A stretch of DNA of 64,000 nucleotides, from positions 19,167,628 to 19,231,627 of the forward strand of contig OZ037767.1 of assembly GCA_964035545.1 (NCBI GenBank), given 5' to 3'. Below, piece after piece: positions 56,592-64,000 of this stretch; position 1 is the first letter of the stretch, and every line of letters starts with the position of its first letter. The notes under the pieces are model-generated. The model searched no databases, was not told the DNA's origin, and saw only the letters and a list, made by a program, of their open reading frames with translations. Source of the DNA: Bugula neritina. Lineage: Eukaryota > Bryozoa > Gymnolaemata > Cheilostomatida > Bugulidae. Both the position numbers and the translations under genes were made by a program.

Positions 56592-57890
56592 GTCTATGCT
56601 TCTTCTTTTTAAATTATTTTCTTACTGTGGCTTATCAAAAGTTGATGTCAGTTGTTTGTTTTGACAGATATTCATACTGCGCACAGTTTGAACTCTGTTT
56701 TATTATATTTCTAAATCCTATTATTGATTTTGTACATTTTAAATTATTATTGATTCTAACCTATCTCCACTTTGTTTTGTATGAGTAGCAGCAAATCCAG
56801 CAATACATTATTAATACAGGCGTACAATTACCCTATGTATATGATAGAGCAAGGAATTTGATAATTACCCAAGCATCAAACATTCCAATGCTAGTTTTTC
56901 TCAAGGAAGCAAAATCCGTGTTTACCTACTTTTATATTTTTAGAAGCTTAAACATTCAACTTAAACAAACTAAAATTTTAATATAAAAATTCTGCTGTCT
57001 GTTGATTGATGGACGAACTATTGCATAACTTACAGACTATAAGCAACCTTAGAAATGAAAATAACTGTAACTAAGGCTATGCTACAGTTTGAAAAGGTGG
57101 CTGTGACTAACGGTTGATAAATTATTGAAACAGTCATAGATTCAAGTCTTTAAGGTTCCACTTACGTATATATTATATGCCATAATATACCCAGGGACTA
57201 TCACTTGTTCATATCTCACCCAGTTCAATCAATACAAATAAACAAAACTATTCAGATAAGCTTTTGTTGAAGTTATCTTGTTTTTTCACAATATATATGT
57301 AATGATTTGAAAAATATACATTATGTCAATATAATTTTTGTTGGTTGTTGCAATATATATTTGCTCTAAAAAGTAAGAAAAAAACAATGAATACAACCTA
57401 GAAAAACACACAAAGTAGAACTTTGAAATTTACAGTCAAGGTTTTTTCTCTGTAAACAGTCACTTTAAACCAACAAATCCGATGACTTGTTTGCTGCATT
57501 TTACACATTTTGTAGTGAGTTTACATGTGATCACGTGATGTACTTGTTTGTCGGAGAGCATCAGAATGAGGCTTTGTGGTAATAAGTAGTAAATTTGAAT
57601 AGTATAATTTTGGCCCTTAGAAAGGTAAGCTATTGGGATCAATGAATGTGAGTGAATTCATCAAGTGATATGCTTATAACAAACAAGTATTGACTATTCC
57701 AATTACAATACCTCTAAAATTATTGACCTACTTATAGGACACCATATTTGTGTATGTGTGTTCACGTTCATCGAAAACTTGCTCTAGGTTTATATAATGT
57801 CTATAAAATATATTTCTGAAATATATGTCATATATATATCAATTATAGAATTTAGATAAACTTGTATAACAAGTAATATTCACCTATTAA
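56592..57890. other. Upstream region of gene F, no gene
   Basis: It begins with the CAACTGACATCAA motif shared with other family promoters and continues with block spacer sequence seen upstream of gene E (GTGATCACGTGATG near 57527). No gene was found. Confidence 0.6.
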
Positions 57891-58038
57891 TCATTTCCCA
57901 CAGTAATTCTGGCTGAGTTTTGATTTCACAAGATAGACCTCTGTCATATTTATAAAAGCTGAAAAGCAGGTTCTCTCAAGGTGCTTGCTTGTGCCATCAG
58001 CCCTGTCATAAGTATATCCTTCACAAAAGATGTTCTTA
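57891..58038 (-). pseudogene. Truncated WSC-PAN exon 4
   Basis: The C-terminal half of the PAN-like exon is recognisable on the minus strand (NIFCEGYTYDRADGT...KHLERTC...VYLVKSKLSQNYCGK, then TGA). The cysteine of GTCKH is serine here, and the exon breaks off at about 58038 into unrelated sequence. It marks the outer edge of the array on the right. Confidence 0.8.
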
Positions 58039-58543
58039 ATATTATTTCAATGAAAACCTGCTTTTTTTGGCTGCTGAATTATGTTTAATATATTGTTAAA
58101 ACAAATACTTTTTCAAACCCACACACCTAAACTTTTTCATTTCCAGAATTGCAATTAACATTAAATACTTGGTAATGTTTAAAAAAATTCACAGGCATTG
58201 GGAGAATGCAGCCATAAAATTTTGGGTCACAGAAAACAATCACCTTAAAATAGTAAGAACTATGAAACAATACAGAAGTAATCTGGAGAGGAGAAACTGC
58301 CTAATGTTTACCTGTTGTAGTGAAGAAAATTCATTCAAGTGCTATACTTTAATTTTATTTAGGCAGCAATATGAAAGCACCTTTGTACTTCTACCAGGTA
58401 TGTTTATAGGAGTAGCAGTGATCAAAATTCATCAATTTTTTTTATAAGTATTCAAGTAGAACTAGAGCAAGGTGTATAGAAATTTTAGTTTCAGGTTTTG
58501 TTGATGACTATAATTATTGACAAAATCTACCCTTAATTACCTA

Positions 58544-58824
58544 GACACACCTTGCTGCCCTGTAGGCCGTAACGTAAAATGTCAGCCATTTTTAATGTCT
58601 GGGCTGAAGTTCTCAAAGTGTGCTATTGTGTACAATTTATGTCCCCTCATTGGACATTTATATTTAATAAATTAACGCAATCGTCTTCCTGCTTGTCCAA
58701 TAGGAGCCCAACGCATCTTTTTTAATCAAGCAGTGCTTGATCCCACAACGCATGCAGGAAGCTCGAACATTTGTAGAAATTGCTGACATTTTACGTTATC
58801 GCCTACGGTGCGGCAAAGTGTGTC
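58544..58824. mobile_element. TA-type MITE (GACACACCTTGC ends)
   Basis: Left end GACACACCTTGCTGCCCTGT and right end inverse (GGTGCGGCAAAGTGTGTC), TA at 58542-58543 and 58825-58826, inverted repeats about 47 bp long up to AACGTAAAATGTCAGC. 281 bp, non-coding. Confidence 0.8.
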
Positions 58825-58826
58825 TA

Positions 58827-61800
58827 GAGGGTATGCAGACTTTAATAGCAACAAATTACGGAAAGGAAACAAGCAGATCTACAATTTAGTAACTAAATAA
58901 GTTAGGTCACAGTGATTCATATGCATATATAGGTATATATAGAACTACTAAGAATGGATCCTCCTGCATGCAATTATCAATGAAACAAGCTCAGCAATTG
59001 ATAGAGAAGCCATCATTTTACCTTAGAAAATAAAGAAAAACTTTAGAAGATGCATTTGAGAGAAAGAAGACAAAATAAGGCACCACAATAATTTTGATTA
59101 AATGATAAAATTGACTTGAAAACAGAGTTAATAATATTAGAGAAATCACGAGGTGATGCAATGCACAGTGGAAAAGGTACACAACAGAAGTATTTTAATT
59201 ATATTCCTTTCATCATCTACGGTGGTTAATTTGGCTTAAAAACTGAATTATTTTTCGAGCATTATTTACGGTGAAAATTAGTAGGTTGATTATATAATTC
59301 AGATACACTATGCAGTACCTATAACATTAATTTTAAAAGGATTTTCATTTTCATTTGCATTTTCTGATGTCTGTAAATAACTAGATATAATTGGTTGTTA
59401 AGTATTTAATGCTGATAGACATTCCAAAATTGAAAAAAAAATCAGGTTTGTGTATTTGAGATAGTATTCCTTTCAACCATCTGTTTAAATCAGTTGAGGT
59501 AACTCCAAATTTGAATTTTTAACTTTCAGAGTTCTAAAATAGTTCTGTTTGTCAAAACAAGCTATAAATTGATGTGAATTATGAAAAGTATTATACAATT
59601 TCTGTCAAGAATTAGTTTTATAGGTGTTTTACAAAAGTAGCTGCGTAAAAAACGTCAAGGACTTCCGAAAAAGGTATGCATATCTTTGTATATGTTCCGC
59701 TCACCCTTCACTCAACTTCTAGTCAAAACTTTTGTGAGAGAAAACCTCATAATAGATGTGTGGGATTTTTAAAAAGTGTTTTAGCGTTTAACTTGAAAAA
59801 ATCAAATAATTGCATGTTTACAATTTCGTTATGCCACTTTGAAAATTGCCAAACCCTTTGAAATCCACCACTTTCTAGTGAGAACCTTTCATATAAAATA
59901 AAGTTATAACTCAGATAAATGAAGTCAACAGAATATTGGCTTTGAGGTGATGTGATATTAAATTATTTAGTACTAATATGCTTCACTAGTCTAGTTTTGC
60001 ATTGTGGCACTTCCTCCCCCTTCTTCGCCCCCCCCCCCTCTCCCGGGTCAGAAGTGTACGTGTTTTGAGTATTTATATTATAAAACATATTATTATGAAC
60101 AAAGAAAAACAAAAACACTTCACAAGCTAAAATATGCGTATAATTTTTGTAAGTGCATCTAAAGCTGTCTCAGTCTGTCCCAGTATGTTTCAGTGTCTCC
60201 GGTTATATGTTCAAGTCTTCATAGCATGACTTCGAGAATTAATTCGTTTGTAATATATTAAAACATTTAAGATTTCTAACATTTTTCTTCCCTAAACATT
60301 TGTTGTTATTTGAAATAATAAAAAGCGCAAATTAGTGTAAACTATGTAATAATTTTGAGGCTTGCTTTTCAATAAATACAAAACGTTAAAACAGATTATG
60401 TGACCACGAATCAACTTTTTGAAAAATGTGAAGTTATTGTGACATAATTTATTTACTTGTATTTTTTTTGTGGTAAATCAGTGCAATATGGTTATGTAGC
60501 TCCCTGCTTTATACGTGCAGTGAGATAAGTCAAAACCATTCCTATTGTTTTATCATGTATAGGCATAAATTAAAAATTATGAAGTTATAAAAGTTTGTAA
60601 AACTTTATCACACCAAAATTTTGTTAAGAATTATTCTCAAAGTGAATTATAAGCAATATGGCATGTAGGCTAGGTGATTTTACACAGCATACGAAGTTGT
60701 CTGCTCAATAATAATATATTAGTTTCACCACAAACTCAAACTACAAACACTGAAGTCTTAAAAGCCTAAGTTAGGCCAAAACTTGCAAGTTTTGTGACTA
60801 AAACAAATTGACAGTCCATGCATTTTGAAGCTTTTCCAACATGTGCAGAATACAGCTTTACTCAAATACTTCTCATTCAACTAACATTATATTAAAATGA
60901 TGAAAAAATAGCTAAAAGTGTTGTTTTGAATCAATGAGAATTGTTTGTTCAAATCTAAACAGCATTGAATAAAAGTAATAATTTGCTTTTTTTTTCAATT
61001 TGCTGAATGCATTTGGGTAGAGATAAGTGTTTTTGGCTCCATAATTGCAGGTTCTCTGTATTGATTGGGTCAAATAAAACAATAAAAAGTTGTATAAATG
61101 TTATAATTTGACATCTCTTTGACATATTTCTAAACATAACACATTGTGTTCTAACTAACTTGATTGTAAATCATTCACAATATGTTATGCACAGAATGTT
61201 ATAGATACCTGTCTATTCAAGCAATAACTTGCTGTTATGGGCTCAAGCCTAGTTCTTTATAGCTAATTTGTATACTTATTCTTTCACTTACTGTGCTATA
61301 CACCTATACAGTTTTATCAGCATCAGCCAAGGTCTCTGGATTATAGTTCTCTCTAAGCAGTCTTATATCTTTCTACTTCGAAGCATCAAAAGAAAGTGCA
61401 AATGTTATTTATAGTGGAGAGTATTTTTCTGTTTCGTTCAGTTGCATCCAATTGTAGTAGACTTTCTGCAATAGTAGCAACAGTTTAGCAACAAGCACTG
61501 CCAGTTAGTGTCATTCAGTTGGTGACAGCATGGATGCTGTATGACACAGGTGCTCTGAACAATAGCTTCGGTTTACGTAAGTTATCTTTGGCTGTTTACT
61601 ACAATTTTCTCATTTTGCATTTGTAGCACCATAAGCTACTACCGATTCTTGCAGTAACTTACGACTTCATATCATTTGCACTGCATATAGGTTACCAACC
61701 TTATATTGGAGTAAATAAGGCAACAAGTAAACAATACAATGTACAAAATGAAAGTTGATTTCATCAGGTGAATGCTTTACCACAACCAATTATACTAAAG

Positions 61801-62374
61801 TATGCATAAACTGCCTAAGCAATTACACATTGAGGTAGTTGACATTTTAATCAGGATATTCAACAATATCGTGATAAGATTATTGTATGTTGCAGTCAAC
61901 TACTATAATATGTTTAGTGGTGGGCATGTGTTGTGATAGTGTGTGTTATTTTGTATTTTCATAGTGTATGCTTTATATGTTGAATAATGGATGTGACATC
62001 TTCAGTCCCCAAGCACTCTGAGGTATGTTGTATTTTAAGCTTTTGGTGAAACTGTGAAAAGCTAGGCCTGAGCCCTTTGCTGTGTACTGCCACGCTATTG
62101 GTCAAAAATGTATCATAAAATACTAGTCTTGATGAATCAATAGGTTTACTTTTGTCTGTTATGGGCATTTTTAAATAGCGTGTCAATGACTTTAACTTAT
62201 GAAAACTTCATTAAACTTTCAAAATAACATAATATTGCAAAAGTATGGTGCATTTTCAAAATTTAAGTTATTTTTGTAGATGTAGTATGCTAGGTGTAGT
62301 GTGTTATGTGTTATATAGTTTTGAGATTGTGATAAACTACTCTAGGCCTACTTTCACACTTTTCACACCTATAC
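58827..62374. other. Intergenic, no supported gene
   Basis: AT-rich with only short chance ORFs. A C-rich run (about 60029-60045) and a possible GTAAGT donor at 61577 after a non-coding-looking stretch are the only features noted. Confidence 0.55.
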
Positions 62375-62379
62375 GGTCG

Positions 62380-62515
62380 TAGTCCTGTACAGGTAACCGG
62401 TCTGCAGGTTTCCAATCTTTATCAGCATCCACCATCTTTCCCGGTCTTCTGCATCCTCTGGTTTAAGGTCCCAACGCTTCATGTCATCTCCTATCGTGTC
62501 CATCCATTTTTAGGC
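62380..62515 (-). pseudogene. C-terminal tail of a LINE ORF
   Basis: Minus-strand reading DDMKRWDLKPEDAEDRERWW, then KIGNLQTGYLYRTTTV and a stop, matches the typical end of LINE reverse-transcriptase proteins (the ..L..EDA.DR..WR pattern). It is cut off about 45 codons upstream of the stop. Confidence 0.65.
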
Positions 62516-63336
62516 CTACCGCGTTAGATATTTACAAGACTTTTTAAATCATTTGTATTGTTGAGCAAATGGTGATGCTCAATTCTCTATTAACTTTACT
62601 AAATACCAACTAATGTTGTGTAAATAAAATAAACCTATTACAATAAAATGATAACAAATAGTTACAATGTGTAAATATCATACAACTGGATTTGTTTAGC
62701 AAAGACTTGAACACTTGGTTGTTTTTCTCTAGTTTAACAATAACAAAATACTATATAAACTTACAAGATATATAATAGCAACTCTGTACAGCAAAGAGAA
62801 ATAGTAAAGTTTAACAAGGTCTAGCACCATTTTTAAATTTTGACAGCAGCTACCTGCAGGTATAACTTTTAGCTAACAAATTAGCAGTTACTATATCTTT
62901 ACTGCATGTACTATAAACCATGCAGTTGCCTAGAAATTTTTCCTTATATCATTCAAATTGATGGATAACAATAGGCAGCTTTGAAACAAAATGGTGGAAT
63001 CTTTTCTATTTTCACTTTCTAGCCATACCCCAACAACCTCAGGCCTTCAAACATACATTATGCAACGCATAATTTGAAAGCAGCATCACTTAATACAAAT
63101 AATGCTGCAGTGAAAGGCGACCAAAGACAACTGCTCTATTCTGACTCTATTTCAATTTACTTGCTTTTCTCTGTGCCACACTTTTCAATGTAGCATCATT
63201 CTAACTTAGATGATGGAGAAATTAATAGTACACTAAGTGAATACAAATAAGTTAATATGCTATGCTAATTATGACAGTTAGGATAGCTATATGTGAGCAG
63301 AGAGTAGCTAGTAGATGTAAGTTTTATTTGCTGTAG

Positions 63337-64000
63337 AAGTCCAGAACTGTGAGGCAACTAAAGAGGTTGTCTAGTGTACAAACATTGATGCCGCAAGTGC
63401 CTGAAGAACACGAAGATGGAAACGGCAGCATCTATCGCACTAACTTTCGACAGCATGGAATACATTCTAAACCTTTGATTGGCTCTGATGCAAATGAGAT
63501 GCCAATTAAATTATCACCGCAGGAACTTAGTGTTGAGGCTAATCAGTGCTTTACATGGATGTGTAAGGAAGCTAACGCAGTTACCTGCGGCACCTCAACA
63601 CCACACAATCAGTACCTCTCTTCACCTGAGAGTTTCACTGCAGATAGTCAGCAGTATACTAGTCTCATGTCAGGCGAGTCAATGGCCAGCACTCAAACTT
63701 GTAAGCAAGTAGAAAGCGGTCTATCAGGCAGTTGCCCAATCAAAAACAATGAAACAGAAGAATCTAAGATGGAAGGAGAAGATCCACAGTCTTTCCTGAA
63801 GTCAATGGGTCCTGATTTGACACAGAATTCAACTGCAGTTGACCTTGAGAAAGGTGAGATATCAGCAGAGATAAGTCACACTTCCTCGCCAGATCTCTTG
63901 AAGGTGGACGTTTTACCTGCTGGCAGAGAGCAGAGGGCTCATAGCGTGCCGGCTAGAGTCGAAACATCAGAGCTCCTGATCTCACAGGCACAGCAAGGAC
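63337..64000 (+). CDS. Partial gene at right edge, unrecognised
   Basis: From an AG acceptor with a pyrimidine-rich lead (TTTTATTTGCTGTAG) the frame starting AAG TCC AGA stays open for 664 bases to the window's end, about 221 codons. The protein is hydrophilic and rich in Ser, Thr, Glu and Gln (QYLSSPESFTADSQQ, KNNETEESKMEGEDPQ), with no hydrophobic helix and no domain I know. Codon use looks coding, unlike the flanking DNA. The first exon(s) upstream and the remainder downstream are not identified, so the true start is unknown. Confidence 0.55.

Noticed and set aside
58169-58447. 92-codon plus-strand ORF
   Set aside because: No domain, no homologous pattern and no splice context; AT-rich chance ORF is likely.

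Overview
This is an AT-rich animal nuclear genome window: coding exons are short and split by GT-AG introns, there are no operons, and LTR, non-LTR, SINE and MITE-type elements are abundant. Nothing in it fixes the species. WSC-domain expansions, this mobile-element mix and tRNA-derived SINEs suit an aquatic invertebrate, perhaps a lophotrochozoan, but that is inference.

Layout. 0-1.5 kb holds a hairpin, a 451-bp solo LTR with a 5-bp target duplication and a foldback element. 4.5-9.1 kb holds two minus-strand genes I could assemble from phase-consistent exons: a four-helix membrane protein (3 exons, 188 aa) and a single-pass membrane protein with a lysine-rich tail (5 exons, 183 aa). From 11 to 57 kb the window is dominated by a tandemly and invertedly duplicated family of small secreted proteins. 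Six apparently intact copies (A-D on plus, E-F on minus) share one structure: signal-peptide exon, two exons encoding one WSC domain, and a final exon encoding a six-cysteine PAN/Apple-like domain, with all introns in phase 1. Several broken exons of the same family lie between them.

The array is interrupted by mobile DNA. The largest insertion is three-layered: a hAT-type MITE (8-bp duplication) carries a TA-type foldback MITE and a young, almost complete Ty3/gypsy element (412-bp LTRs differing at one base). Fourteen bases away sits a 3.7-kb LTR element that encodes only Gag-like zinc-knuckle proteins. A paralogous empty site downstream of gene B shows the sequence before both insertions. 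Introns of the family hold a LINE relic with a SINE inside it, a GGGGCACAATGGGCC-type element, MITEs and long microsatellites. A decayed reverse transcriptase with a YRDDG core lies between genes E and F.

The last 0.66 kb is an open exon of an unrecognised gene running off the right edge. The WSC-PAN proteins are presumably exported and bind carbohydrate or matrix ligands; that role comes from the domain families, not from the sequence itself. The gypsy element shows a textbook -1 frameshift signal between gag and pol, an in-frame stop between RNase H and integrase, and an extra zinc-finger/coiled-coil ORF after pol. These and the chimeric gene F are the features most worth following up.
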